Origin: Vanrija pseudolonga
Taxonomy: Eukaryota > Basidiomycota > Tremellomycetes > Trichosporonales > Trichosporonaceae
Reading direction: 5' to 3'
Assembly (NCBI RefSeq): GCF_020906515.1
Contig: NC_085850.1
Coordinates: 4,402,001-4,466,000 of the forward strand
DNA length: 64,000 bases
Shown here: positions 43,216 to 54,399 of the stretch, piece by piece
How positions within the stretch are numbered: position 1 is the stretch's first letter
How the letters are laid out: each line of letters starts with the position of its first letter
The notes under the pieces: generated by a model
What the model was told of the DNA's origin: nothing
What the model saw: only the letters and a program-made list of their open reading frames with translations
The model's database searches: none
Made by a program: the position numbers and the translations under genes

Positions 43216-44263
43216 CAAGGCCTGGCCCAATGTGCATATCAGTTTGGCGGTCGAATAGAATACTTCTTCCCACCAGGTCGTGGCAGGAGGTTCACGTTGA
43301 TCTGCACCCGTCAGCAATTCATGATCTGCGACCTGCGGGAATAGTGAACACCGACGCTCTTCCAGAAGAAACCTCAGCTTCCCCCAGGCGTCCCTGTGGG
43401 GTTCATAGTTTGAGTGGCGCTCAGGTGACCACAAAAGTGGCGCGAGGCGGTGCAGCAGTCTTGGCGCACACACGCTGATAGGTAGGCGTTGGTCACCGCG
43501 TCCTGTTCGGGTTCGAATGATGACATCGAGAAGTTGTCTCTCTCTTAGACAGCGTAAGGAGGTGGGAGAACCATGGTTTGAAGGTGGCAGACATGCAGAA
43601 GGGCAAGAAAGGCCTGACGCCGACGTGGCGGGGAGTGCCCCCTAAATTGCTGTCGTGACAACCAGGATCTTGACTGGAGTGGCACGAGTCTTGATGTCAC
43701 GCCTCTCGCCAGATTCACCACCTGACGTGCATGTTCAAAGTAACTTCCAATGTCCCAGTTCCCGAGGGCGCCATCGATCGTCCTGCACTGCAGGCATCTA
43801 CTACCTGGGATTGTGCTGTAAACAAGGCCACGAGCCCTTTGTGAAACACGACAAGTCCATGCAGAGGAGGGAGAGTTAAGGCAGAGCTGTCAAACACTTC
43901 CTACCAAGCGCGGGCATATAGCAAAGCACTCTAGGCACGCGGTTATGTAACTGGAGAGGAGGCAAGTAGACGAGGCCGCATAGAGGCAACTTCTATTGAG
44001 TATGGAATCCAGACGTCCAGGCGCAGGCAGATTATGCTTGGGCCGGGGCCCCTCGACCCTCAAAAGTCATCCGCAGCGTTTCATTCGTTCATCGGGACAA
44101 ACGGGCTGTAGTACAAGTTTTACGGGGTTTTGTATCTGCTTCAATTCTTGGAGTCGTTCTTCGGAAGCAGATGGTCCGTCTTGGACGGTTACACGGACGA
44201 ACGGGGTGTCGGAGAAGGGGCGTTGGCGTAAAGGTGAGTCCGAGTTGTGACCTCGGTCTAGGC
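43216..44263. other. Spacer between secreted family copies 2 and 3
   Basis: About 1 kb without a supported gene. The minus strand has short open frames but none resembles the family or any known protein. Confidence 0.45.
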
Positions 44264-44833
44264 CTAGTAGAACTCGATTCTGGTACCGCCGTCCTCGGTG
44301 CTGAACGTCCCATAGTATCCCCAGTTTTGCCAACCTCCATCAGCGCCGTTGCGCCTGAGCGTGCCCTGTCCGCTGGATGTGACCATTCCAAAGTCGGTCG
44401 AAATGCCGCTCTTGTCGTCGACATAGGTGTAGGTCGTCTCCTGGTAATCGCCGGCATAGTTGGGCGACTCGACGGTGAAGCCAATGTACCGCTTGAAAAT
44501 GATGATGTTCTTGCTGGGCCAGGTCGCGGCCATATAATCGAGCACGGCCTTGACCCACTCACCGCGGCGCTCGGGCTCCTGCTCGCCATACACGAGAATC
44601 GGGAACAGCTCGGTGTTGAGGCTGCCCAGGAAATCCCACAGATCATCCTGGGTCTGCACCTCGCGACGGTAGTGGAACCCCTGGGCGTTCGTCTCTACCC
44701 TGTTGTGGTTGACCGCGTCGAAAGACTTGGAGGTGGTGCCGACATCCTGGCGAGCCTCCACCGCTACCGGCGCGGCGTGTACTACGGCCACAATGGCAAG
44801 GAGGATGGCGAGCGGCTTCTTGGTGAACAGCAT
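44264..44833 (-). CDS. Small secreted protein, NGADGGW-NWG family, copy 3
   Basis: Intronless, 189 residues. Signal peptide MLFTKKPLAILLAIVAVVHA, then a short pro-like stretch ending VEARQ. WVKAVLDYMAATWPSKNIII, FKRYIGFTVES and SGQGTLRRNGADGGWQNWGY lead to GTFS and the terminal TRIEFY. Alignment by eye with copy 2 covers the whole C-terminal half (IIFKR, GTL-RNGADGGW-NWG, RIEFY). A TATA box lies at 44975-44982. Function unknown. Compared with copy 2 it lacks the ~25-residue Asp/Gly/Asn-rich insertion after the signal region. Confidence 0.75.
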   Translation of the reverse strand: MLFTKKPLAILLAIVAVVHAAPVAVEARQDVGTTSKSFDAVNHNRVETNAQGFHYRREVQTQDDLWDFLGSLNTELFPILVYGEQEPERRGEWVKAVLDYMAATWPSKNIIIFKRYIGFTVESPNYAGDYQETTYTYVDDKSGISTDFGMVTSSGQGTLRRNGADGGWQNWGYYGTFSTEDGGTRIEFY

Positions 44834-44974
44834 TATAGATAGCTGGCGATCTGGATGTCAGATTGATTCACTGGGGTAGAACCTACCTTTGCAGATGGGC
44901 GTCTGGTAGGTAGGCGCGGCTGAGAGTGGATCGAATGGGTTGGTGAAGCCAACTTTGACTCGACTGCCTCGCAG

Positions 44975-44982
44975 CTTTTATA
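44975..44982 (-). promoter_or_regulatory. TATA box of secreted family copy 3
   Basis: TATAAAAG on the minus strand, 141 nt upstream of the ATG at 44833. Confidence 0.45.
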
Positions 44983-45162
44983 CCATTTTGTGAGGGTCGC
45001 TCAGCATGACAGCTGCGCGACTCCACTTGGCTGTGAACCGACACAACACGAATGTAGCACGTTGCTGGGAAGGGAGGCCCCAAATCTACTCCTGACTCCA
45101 TTCCATTTCGTCTCGAAAGCGAGGAGAGGATGTACCATGGCCACGCATGAGCAGAAATTCCT

Positions 45163-45250
45163 CGGGAAGTGTCACATCGCCTGTGGAAGTTGATGGATGA
45201 CAAAGCCGCAAGGAATCAGGTGACTCAAGTCAAGCCCTCGTATCCAAGGC
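45163..45250. repeat. Duplicated upstream block, secreted family copy 3
   Basis: GGAAGTGTCACATCGCCTG near 45168-45186, ATCAGGTGACTCAAG near 45216-45232 and GTATCCAAGGC near 45240. This is a diverged third copy of the blocks at 41676 and 43061, here about 330-415 nt upstream of the copy-3 start. Confidence 0.5.
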
Positions 45251-46957
45251 AGCTTCAATGCTGTGTAGACAAACCGAACAGCACCCGTGGTGGGCTGTTG
45301 GTAAATGTGACCGGTGGTTCATGGACATGTGTCGAGTGGGCGAAGCACGATAGTTGTTTGTTGGTGTTGTTGTTGGGAGATCTTCGGGAATCGTGACTAC
45401 CGAAGCTGTTCCTGAGCCATGCCCCGTCTTTTAGACCCGATACACCTCGTGGGCTTACGGATGCAAGCGCCATTGCTGCTCCACTGCTCCACAGATCCCA
45501 CAGATGGACATCAGGTGACTCTGCTCGAGGCACGGACTTGGTGCGGAATCCCTCGTCCCGAGAGGTGGGCGGTCGTTAGCGTGGCCTGAGCGTTGCCCAC
45601 ACCCAACTGACCTTGTTCTGCGGATCAAGTGTCGGGTGGCGGTCTGGAATGCACACATGAAACGCGGCGTTTACAGTAGTGCATCCCCTCGATATGAGTC
45701 ACGAGCTCACGCGTCACGCACCCCAGAATGTCGTCCTCCCGACTGCTAGGTCGGTGACGTCAAACCCCCATGTGATGTCTTGCGGGAACACAGGAGGCCA
45801 GGAGGAGGAGCGAGTGAGCTTCATTCCGTACTGGCCTCAACATGGTATGATTTTCAGGCACTCACTAGATGCTGGAGACGCAAATAGCTCGACGAGACCA
45901 AAGTGACATGGTAAAGGCAGTCGCTGCTGACGTTCTCTTCGAAATCAACCTGGGGAATATCGTCCTCTGTATTGCCAAATGCCTGCTTCAGCTCTTGACG
46001 AGGAGCGCACGTTTCGATTCGAGGTCACCCGTCGCCAACCATCCCTTCCCGCCGACACTACAGCAGGCGTGGTCAGGCCACTGTATGGCTCTGCAGCAGA
46101 TCTGATAGTTGCAGAAGGTTCCCCTCTCTCGCATGGGACACGCCAAGTTGACCGAGATTGCCGGGACAGATGACATCATGGCCACAAACTGCCGCCACAG
46201 GAACCACAACGAAGGAATGTACCATGCTGCACATCGCTCGTACCGTCATGCAGCTCTCGCCGCTAGCTACTACCCACAGCACAGCATTCAGAGCAGGTCG
46301 TGGTGCCGGGAATGCTCTAGAGGTATTGCAGTTTGTCCATCCTGGTTGGGTAAGGACAGTCGCACGTTCTTCTCCGAGGAGCATCGCGAGAACACGGGTT
46401 GTTCGCGAGCAGCAGGCCTCGTCGTAAAGTTGTTGGTGTAGTCGCCATGCTGGAAGAGGGTCGTCAGCTCATCCATGCCCCGGGATCACTGGAGCACCGC
46501 CTTGTCGTGTGGAGCACTCTCCGACATTGCGTGTGGAGCCGCTTGCCCACCCGAACTCTTATCTCATGACCATGCTATCGGTCCCCTCGTCGTCAAGTTC
46601 TGATGACCTTGGAGCTCATTCTAGGCGCTACCTGAGCGGCATACCGTTCATTCGAGCTCCCCGAGCCCACATGTGCTCAGTTCAGTCATACCCAGCTGCT
46701 TCAATCTTGCCTGTTGAGGGAAAGCGCTGGATGAAGGCGACGGCAGTGGCTCTGCCGCTGTTGTCGGGCGGTGGTAGGCACTATCAAACTCCCGAACACG
46801 GTGCCGAGGTTCGACAGGTGAGATCACGGGCGCCACCGGGCGCCGTGGACCGAAGGGTTCTCCGGAGAGCCATGTGATATGCCTAGTCCGGTGGCATTGA
46901 GATGGCTTTGACAAAGGCAGGCTGGCTTGGTACTCCCCGAGTCCCGAGATCAACTGT
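45251..46957. other. Gene-poor region before the tandem array
   Basis: About 1.7 kb. No frame looks coding. GCGGGAACACAGGAGG near 45782 resembles GCGGAACACAGGAGG near 43116, another shared scrap of the secreted-family flanks. Confidence 0.4.
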
Positions 46958-47170
46958 CTACGCCATCGGCATGAACGCAGGGTTGCCCGTCACTCCGCTC
47001 GGGTCCTCGTCGCTGTGGTCCTTGCCGGCGTAGTGGGTGCCCTCCACCGCTGCACGATACACACCTGTGTGTTCCTCGACGCGCATAGGTGAGTAGCGGT
47101 ACTGGAGGGTGGCGCGCCACTCGCCCCCTGCAGGCATGTCGTCATGGACTAGGGCTCCGCTATCCGTCAT
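46958..47170 (-). CDS. Possible terminal exon of a minus-strand gene entering the tandem array
   Basis: The minus frame reads GGEWRATLQYRYSPMRVEEH, then TGVYRAAVEGTHYAGKDHSD, ending GNPAFMPMA and a stop at 46958. The composition is protein-like and most of it lies in unique sequence left of the array, while its first 14 codons fall in repeat unit 1. The 70-residue frame by itself has no recognised domain. It could be the last exon of a gene whose earlier exons lie within the repeat. Low confidence. Confidence 0.3.
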   Translation of the reverse strand: MTDSGALVHDDMPAGGEWRATLQYRYSPMRVEEHTGVYRAAVEGTHYAGKDHSDEDPSGVTGNPAFMPMA

Positions 47171-50100
47171 CGATGGCGGCGCTTGGGAGGGCCGTACTTC
47201 GCGCCCTCCCCCCCCCCAGCGCCAGACAGCTCAGGGAGGGTCACTGTGCCCATCATACTCGTCGCAATCGCCATGTCGGGCCCACGCCACCTGGTGATTC
47301 TGCCACTTGGCGCATGAGCTGTCCAGCCGGTGTACGTTGATTGGGGCGAGGATCAAGGCCGGAATCAATCCACCCACCATGCGGTGGCATCACTGGCAGG
47401 TCTGCCTGCCCTCCCTCCAGCGAAGCTCCGTCATACTGGGTGGGGTGGTCGTGCGACGGAGGCAGCTGTCGAGGCCACCTTACCTCCTGTACCCTGCTGA
47501 CCACCTGCGCAAACCAGAGTCCCATGCAAGCGAGGCAAAGGGCCACAAGTGGTCGAAGCGAGCCGCCTCGCCCTGACACCCTCCACACCAAAAGCCCAAG
47601 GCACACCTGGGGGGACGAGACACATCGCCGCCAACATAGTTCTGCCTCAATTCGTCCCACATCATGCAAAACAGATCGCTGCCAGCGCTGACAAGCTCTG
47701 TTCTGCTGCATCACGAGCGAGCAACGGATCGTCGTAGATATGATAAAGGTTTCAGGTGTATCTGTTATCGATGCGCGGATCGGGGCGCAAGTGCGGGGGC
47801 GGCGGGCGTATGCTTGGGGAGGAGGACATGTTACCGTCCATACCTCACCACGATGCCCTCTGTCGGCTTTTGCAAGTCGTGTTCACACTCGCCGTCAATT
47901 TTTCTCGTGCTCGCTCGCTACCCTCCAGTACCCTCCCTTGCTTGGCCTCCTCATGTGCCGCCTGAATGCCCGCTTGCCACACGAATCCCACGCGACTTTG
48001 TTTCCGTCGGTGGGGTACCTTGTCTTGTGGACCTGTTTCGGCTTTCCCGCAATCCTTGTACTGCACATTTCTGAGATTGGATCAAGCCAGTCGTGCGAGC
48101 TGCTCACCCCTTCGCTCGCTGGCAATCGCATGGATTCCGGGTGGATTCGCAGCTGCTCCGCGCACGCCGCTCGACCCTCCTTTGCGGGGCGTGTGCATGT
48201 GGCGTGGCTGACTGACGGCGTTGGTGCTGCTGCTAAAAGTGGAGTTGTTGTGGGCAAAGGCGGGGCCAAATGCATCTCGTTTGTGGCGTCATGAAGGGTC
48301 TGTAGAGGCAGGGCACTGGAACAGAGGGAGGGGAACGGAGAGCCCGCGCAGCACTCGGTGGCCCTACGGCATGCTCCAAGGCCATCGACGTGCGATCTCC
48401 TCAGCCCCAGCCTCAGGCCATGCTTGGGTCCGGGAGGAACCGCCTGGACACATCAACATCATATGGCTACGTGCTTCATATGCCCATCTGCCCCTGAGGC
48501 CCAGCTTGTCCAGCACCGTATCTAGTCGCGCGGGCACCCGACACGCACTCCGCCCCTGGGTTCCAAGGTCTTGGTGGGGGTCCGGCATCCTGCAGGCATG
48601 TCGTCATGGACTAGGGCTCCGCTATCCGTCATCGATGGCGGCGCTTGGGAGGGCCGTACTTCGCGCCCTCCCCCCCCCCAGCGCCAGACAGCTCAGGGAG
48701 GGTCACTGTGCCCATCATACTCGTCGCAATCGCCATGTCGGGCCCACGCCACCTGGTGATTCTGCCACTTGGCGCATGAGCTGTCCAGCCGGTGTACGTT
48801 GATTGGGGCGAGGATCAAGGCCGGAATCAATCCACCCACCATGCGGTGGCATCACTGGCAGGTCTGCCTGCCCTCCCTCCAGCGAAGCTCCGTCATACTG
48901 GGTGGGGTGGTCGTGCGACGGAGGCAGCTGTCGAGGCCACCTTACCTCCTGTACCCTGCTGACCACCTGCGCAAACCAGAGTCCCATGCAAGCGAGGCAA
49001 AGGGCCACAAGTGGTCGAAGCGAGCCGCCTCGCCCTGACACCCTCCACACCAAAAGCCCAAGGCACACCTGGGGGGACGAGACACATCGCCGCCAACATA
49101 GTTCTGCCTCAATTCGTCCCACATCATGCAAAACAGATCGCTGCCAGCGCTGACAAGCTCTGTTCTGCTGCATCACGAGCGAGCAACGGATCGTCGTAGA
49201 TATGATAAAGGTTTCAGGTGTATCTGTTATCGATGCGCGGATCGGGGCGCAAGTGCGGGGGCGGCGGGCGTATGCTTGGGGAGGAGGACATGTTACCGTC
49301 CATACCTCACCACGATGCCCTCTGTCGGCTTTTGCAAGTCGTGTTCACACTCGCCGTCAATTTTTCTCGTGCTCGCTCGCTACCCTCCAGTACCCTCCCT
49401 TGCTTGGCCTCCTCATGTGCCGCCTGAATGCCCGCTTGCCACACGAATCCCACGCGACTTTGTTTCCGTCGGTGGGGTACCTTGTCTTGTGGACCTGTTT
49501 CGGCTTTCCCGCAATCCTTGTACTGCACATTTCTGAGATTGGATCAAGCCAGTCGTGCGAGCTGCTCACCCCTTCGCTCGCTGGCAATCGCATGGATTCC
49601 GGGTGGATTCGCAGCTGCTCCGCGCACGCCGCTCGACCCTCCTTTGCGGGGCGTGTGCATGTGGCGTGGCTGACTGACGGCGTTGGTGCTGCTGCTAAAA
49701 GTGGAGTTGTTGTGGGCAAAGGCGGGGCCAAATGCATCTCGTTTGTGGCGTCATGAAGGGTCTGTAGAGGCAGGGCACTGGAACAGAGGGAGGGGAACGG
49801 AGAGCCCGCGCAGCACTCGGTGGCCCTACGGCATGCTCCAAGGCCATCGACGTGCGATCTCCTCAGCCCCAGCCTCAGGCCATGCTTGGGTCCGGGAGGA
49901 ACCGCCTGGACACATCAACATCATATGGCTACGTGCTTCATATGCCCATCTGCCCCTGAGGCCCAGCTTGTCCAGCACCGTATCTAGTCGCGCGGGCACC
50001 CGACACGCACTCCGCCCCTGGGTTCCAAGGTCTTGGTGGGGGTCCGGCATCCTGCAGGCATGTCGTCATGGACTAGGGCTCCGCTATCCGTCATCGATGG

Positions 50101-51514
50101 CGGCGCTTGGGAGGGCCGTACTTCGCGCCCTCCCCCCCCCCAGCGCCAGACAGCTCAGGGAGGGTCACTGTGCCCATCATACTCGTCGCAATCGCCATGT
50201 CGGGCCCACGCCACCTGGTGATTCTGCCACTTGGCGCATGAGCTGTCCAGCCGGTGTACGTTGATTGGGGCGAGGATCAAGGCCGGAATCAATCCACCCA
50301 CCATGCGGTGGCATCACTGGCAGGTCTGCCTGCCCTCCCTCCAGCGAAGCTCCGTCATACTGGGTGGGGTGGTCGTGCGACGGAGGCAGCTGTCGAGGCC
50401 ACCTTACCTCCTGTACCCTGCTGACCACCTGCGCAAACCAGAGTCCCATGCAAGCGAGGCAAAGGGCCACAAGTGGTCGAAGCGAGCCGCCTCGCCCTGA
50501 CACCCTCCACACCAAAAGCCCAAGGCACACCTGGGGGGACGAGACACATCGCCGCCAACATAGTTCTGCCTCAATTCGTCCCACATCATGCAAAACAGAT
50601 CGCTGCCAGCGCTGACAAGCTCTGTTCTGCTGCATCACGAGCGAGCAACGGATCGTCGTAGATATGATAAAGGTTTCAGGTGTATCTGTTATCGATGCGC
50701 GGATCGGGGCGCAAGTGCGGGGGCGGCGGGCGTATGCTTGGGGAGGAGGACATGTTACCGTCCATACCTCACCACGATGCCCTCTGTCGGCTTTTGCAAG
50801 TCGTGTTCACACTCGCCGTCAATTTTTCTCGTGCTCGCTCGCTACCCTCCAGTACCCTCCCTTGCTTGGCCTCCTCATGTGCCGCCTGAATGCCCGCTTG
50901 CCACACGAATCCCACGCGACTTTGTTTCCGTCGGTGGGGTACCTTGTCTTGTGGACCTGTTTCGGCTTTCCCGCAATCCTTGTACTGCACATTTCTGAGA
51001 TTGGATCAAGCCAGTCGTGCGAGCTGCTCACCCCTTCGCTCGCTGGCAATCGCATGGATTCCGGGTGGATTCGCAGCTGCTCCGCGCACGCCGCTCGACC
51101 CTCCTTTGCGGGGCGTGTGCATGTGGCGTGGCTGACTGACGGCGTTGGTGCTGCTGCTAAAAGTGGAGTTGTTGTGGGCAAAGGCGGGGCCAAATGCATC
51201 TCGTTTGTGGCGTCATGAAGGGTCTGTAGAGGCAGGGCACTGGAACAGAGGGAGGGGAACGGAGAGCCCGCGCAGCACTCGGTGGCCCTACGGCATGCTC
51301 CAAGGCCATCGACGTGCGATCTCCTCAGCCCCAGCCTCAGGCCATGCTTGGGTCCGGGAGGAACCGCCTGGACACATCAACATCATATGGCTACGTGCTT
51401 CATATGCCCATCTGCCCCTGAGGCCCAGCTTGTCCAGCACCGTATCTAGTCGCGCGGGCACCCGACACGCACTCCGCCCCTGGGTTCCAAGGTCTTGGTG
51501 GGGGTCCGGCATCC
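47127..51514. repeat. Tandem array: three 1,462-bp units
   Basis: Unit starts (CCTGCAGG) lie at 47127, 48589 and 50051, exactly 1,462 nt apart, and the array ends at 51514 after three full units plus 2 nt. Open frames on both strands recur at this offset with identical translations in all units, so the copies are identical or nearly so. The left flank (cactcgccc) and right flank (ccttggatcc) are unique. A C-run of about ten lies in every unit (e.g. 47207-47216). The array begins about 400 nt upstream of the permease gene at 51921. Content is not recognised; it shows no terminal repeats or transposase. Confidence 0.93.
47253..47714 (-). CDS. Hypothetical minus-strand frame in repeat unit 1 (copies at 48715-49176 and 50177-50638)
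   Basis: A 153-residue open frame occurs in each unit. It has one hydrophobic segment (LRPLVALCLACMGLWFAQVV) followed by a hydrophilic tail (YDGASLEGGQADLPVMPPHG, then LDPRPNQRTPAGQLMRQVAE). A good intron (GTAAGG to CACCCAG, 48 nt, multiple of three) may remove the residues between those blocks. This is the most protein-like frame in the repeat, but there is no homology I can name and GC-rich DNA often gives such frames. Real coding status is doubtful. Confidence 0.25.
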   Translation of the reverse strand: MMQQNRACQRWQRSVLHDVGRIEAELCWRRCVSSPQVCLGLLVWRVSGRGGSLRPLVALCLACMGLWFAQVVSRVQEVRWPRQLPPSHDHPTQYDGASLEGGQADLPVMPPHGGWIDSGLDPRPNQRTPAGQLMRQVAESPGGVGPTWRLRRV

Positions 51515-51920
51515 CTTGGATCCTCTGCCCGCGAGGCCCAACTACGGCCTGTGATTCGATAATGATACATGCTCCCCCTGTCGTCACAGTCCCATCTCAC
51601 CTATCGATTACCAGTGTCCACGCACCGCCTGCGCGCTCCTTTTTTTCTCCCCCGGGCCCCCCCCCCCTCCCCTTCCCCTGCGTGCACACTCTCTCGTCCT
51701 TGGTCTTGTACTTCGCTTATAACATTGAAACGTCCAACACTCGCTACCAGTCCCCTTCCCCCCGTCTTTCTCACACCGGCGACTGGGACGCAAGCACAAG
51801 GACGCCACCTCTGGACCCAAGCACGTTTAAAAGGGCGCCAGTCACACCTACTACCCCACCTTCACCCCCTCACACGACCACTTTAGACCGATAAATATTT
51901 TACGCAGCTCCAACGACGCA
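51515..51920 (+). promoter_or_regulatory. Promoter of permease gene with long pyrimidine tract
   Basis: About 400 nt of unique sequence between the array and the permease start. It contains T-runs and C-runs at about 51640-51680 and further CT-rich stretches near 51755. Strong pyrimidine tracts are common in promoters of highly expressed fungal genes. Confidence 0.5.
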
Positions 51921-53726
51921 ATGGCAAACCTCAAGCCCAGCGAGTCGGGCGGCAACGGCGGCACAGAGGTGCACGACGCCTCCAAGCACCACCACTACAG
52001 CAACCACAATCACCATGACATCCGTCGTGGCTCGCTCGCGCGCCGTCAGTCGTCGACGATCGCGGCCGACTCTGCCGATGACCTCCTCAACAAGATGGGC
52101 TACGAGTCTGAGCTTGTGCGCTCGCGCTCGACCCTCCATGTCGCCTTCATGTCTTTCGTCCTTGCCTCGATCCCCTACGGTCTCGCCACGACCCTCTACT
52201 ACCCCCTCCAGGGTGGTGGACCCGTTGTTGTCATCTGGGGCTGGGTTATCGTCTCTCTGATCATTCTCTGCGTCGCCTCTTCGCTCGGTGAGATCACCAG
52301 CGTCTACCCTACGGCCGGTGGTGTCTACTACCAGACGTTCATGCTCGCCCCTAGCAACTACAAGCGCGTGGCCGCCTACATCTGCGGCTGGGCGTACGTT
52401 GTTGGTAACATCACCATCACGCTGGCCGTGCAGTTCGGCACAACCCTCTTCTTCGTGGCGTGCATCAACGTCTTCGAGAAGGAGCCCGGAGTCGGCATCT
52501 GGGACGCCCAGCCGTACCAGATCTTCCTCACATTCCTCGCTATCACCTTCATCTGCAACGCCATCTCCGCCCTCGGCAACAAGTACCTGCCCTACCTCGA
52601 CGCGTTTGCCGTCTACTGGACCATGGCCGGTCTGGTCGCCATCCTGGTCACCATCCTTGCCATCGCCAAGAACGGCCGCCGCAGCGGTGCCTACGCTCTC
52701 GGCCACTTTGAGCCCACCTCCGGATGGCCCGCTGGCTGGTCTTTCTGTGTCGGTCTCCTTCACGCCGCCTACGCCACTTCGTCGACCGGCATGATCATCT
52801 CCATGTGCGAGGAGGTCCAGCGCCCTGCCACCCAGGTGCCCCGCGCTATGGTTCTCACCATCGTCATGAACACGATTGGTGGTCTCTTCTTCCTCGTGCC
52901 CCTCATGTTCGTCCTCCCCGACCTTGCCGAGCTCGTCGCGCTCCCCTCCGGTCAGCCCACGCCCTCGATTATCAAGTCGGCCGTTGGTTCTTCTGGTGGC
53001 GCTTTCGGTCTCCTCATGATCATCATCATCCTCGGCATCCTCTGTGGTACCGCCTGCACCACCGCCGCATCGCGCTGCACGTGGGCCTTCTCTCGTGACG
53101 GTGCCATCCCCGGCTCCAAGTGGTGGCGCCAGGTCCACCCCAAGCTGGATGTGCCCCTCAACGCCATGATGCTCTCGATGGCTATCCAGATCATCCTTGG
53201 TGTCATCTACTTTGGCTCGACTGCTGCCTTCAACGCCTTCTCGGGCGTCGGTGTCATCTGCCTCACCTCGTCGTACGCCGTGCCCATCCTTGTCTCGATG
53301 TTGGAGGGCCGCCAGCGTGTCAAGACTGGCCAGTTCTACCTCGGCAAGCTCGGTTGGTTCCTCAACATTGTCGCTGTTGGTGAGTACGCACGTGGATGAC
53401 ACTAGGCCGCCGTCTTGGAGGGTTTACTGACATGCCGCGCAGCCTGGTCGTTCCTCGCCCTTCCCCTCTTCTGCATGCCCGCCCTCCTCCCCGTCACCCC
53501 CGCGACGGTCAACTATGCGCCCGTCGTCTTCGTCGCCTTCGTCGGTATCTCGTGCGCGTGGTACTTCTTCTGGGGCCGCAAGAACTACCACGGCCCGCCC
53601 AAGGACGAGCTTGACGAGACGCTCCCCGCCAACTTTGACACCGAGGCGCCACGCGAGGCGCCCGAGGTCACCGAGACCCACGAGAAGACGACGTACCCGA
53701 CTGTGCTGGAGCGCAAGAATAGCTAA
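51921..53726 (+). CDS. APC-superfamily amino-acid/GABA/choline-type permease
   Basis: Two exons, 51921-53379 and 53443-53726; 580 residues. A hydrophilic, His-rich N-terminus of about 70 residues precedes about twelve hydrophobic segments. FVLASIPYGLATTLYYPLQG starts TM1, and LGEITSVYPTAGGVYYQTFM is typical of the fungal ACT group (Uga4/Hnm1-like). Also CTWAFSRDGAIPGSKWWRQV. After the last splice, AWSFLALPLFCMPALLPVTP and a charged tail follow. It should take up GABA, choline, polyamines or amino acids across the plasma or vacuolar membrane; the exact substrate is not readable. Codons are strongly C-ending. Confidence 0.88.
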
Positions 53727-54399
53727 GCTGGGTTGTGCTGCTGCCGTGGTCGTGGTCTTTCGTGGTTCGTCTTGGTTCTCGGATCCCCCCCCCTCCATCT
53801 CAACACCATCTACCCCCACATCTCCCTCCCTCCCTCCATCCCTCCCCCTCGGCCCGTTCGCTTCCCTATAATGTAGCGATCTTTTCAACAAGATGTCTTT
53901 CGTCTCTGTCCGTCTCGAGACTTGGCACGTAGAAAATAGTTAGAAAAAACTCCATACTCCCTCTTCCGAGCTTGCTGGTGCAGACGCCCACCAACCCCCT
54001 CCCCTCTTGTACCCACAGTGTGCCTTTTCAACAAATATAGCAGTTGTGCGTCTGTGTCTCCTTCTTGTCTGCGCCACAGCATATGTATGTCATGTTGATC
54101 GAGTTTGTGTGCATACAAGTGTGGGTGGTTGCAACCTCGGTCGAGGCGGGGGGGTCGGCCTGCCGGAGCCTTGATAACCGGGGTTGAATGACGAGATACC
54201 CTCCCTCACTTGACTTGACCTCGGTGTCAACAAGGATGACTGATGACGACGGCTAATCACTAGAGCGTCGTCTCTTTGCTAGCCTCGTCAAGGCGGGACA
54301 GACCTCGTCGTCGTCGCGGTTGCTCCTTTGTCCTTATAACAAAGCTTAGAGGTTAGAGACGACCGACCTCCCCCGCCCCCCTCAAGCACGTCGCCCATC
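53727..54399. other. Intergenic region, permease / hydrolase
   Basis: About 670 nt without a gene. A CT-rich stretch (53785-53860) probably belongs to the permease 3' region. Confidence 0.5.

Noticed and set aside
47740-48294. 184-codon plus-strand frame in each repeat unit
   Set aside because: Composition is Ser/Arg/Cys-rich and irregular with no domain; it recurs only because the repeat does.
47127-51514. Tandem units as LTR element or transposon
   Set aside because: No terminal inverted repeats, no target-site duplication seen, and no reverse transcriptase, integrase or transposase motif; units abut head-to-tail without spacer.
51900-53402. 500-codon open frame on the minus strand over the permease gene
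   Set aside because: Glu/Gly/Asp/Val-rich shadow of a gene with strong C-ending codon bias; the plus strand has a full transporter with a phase-correct splice.
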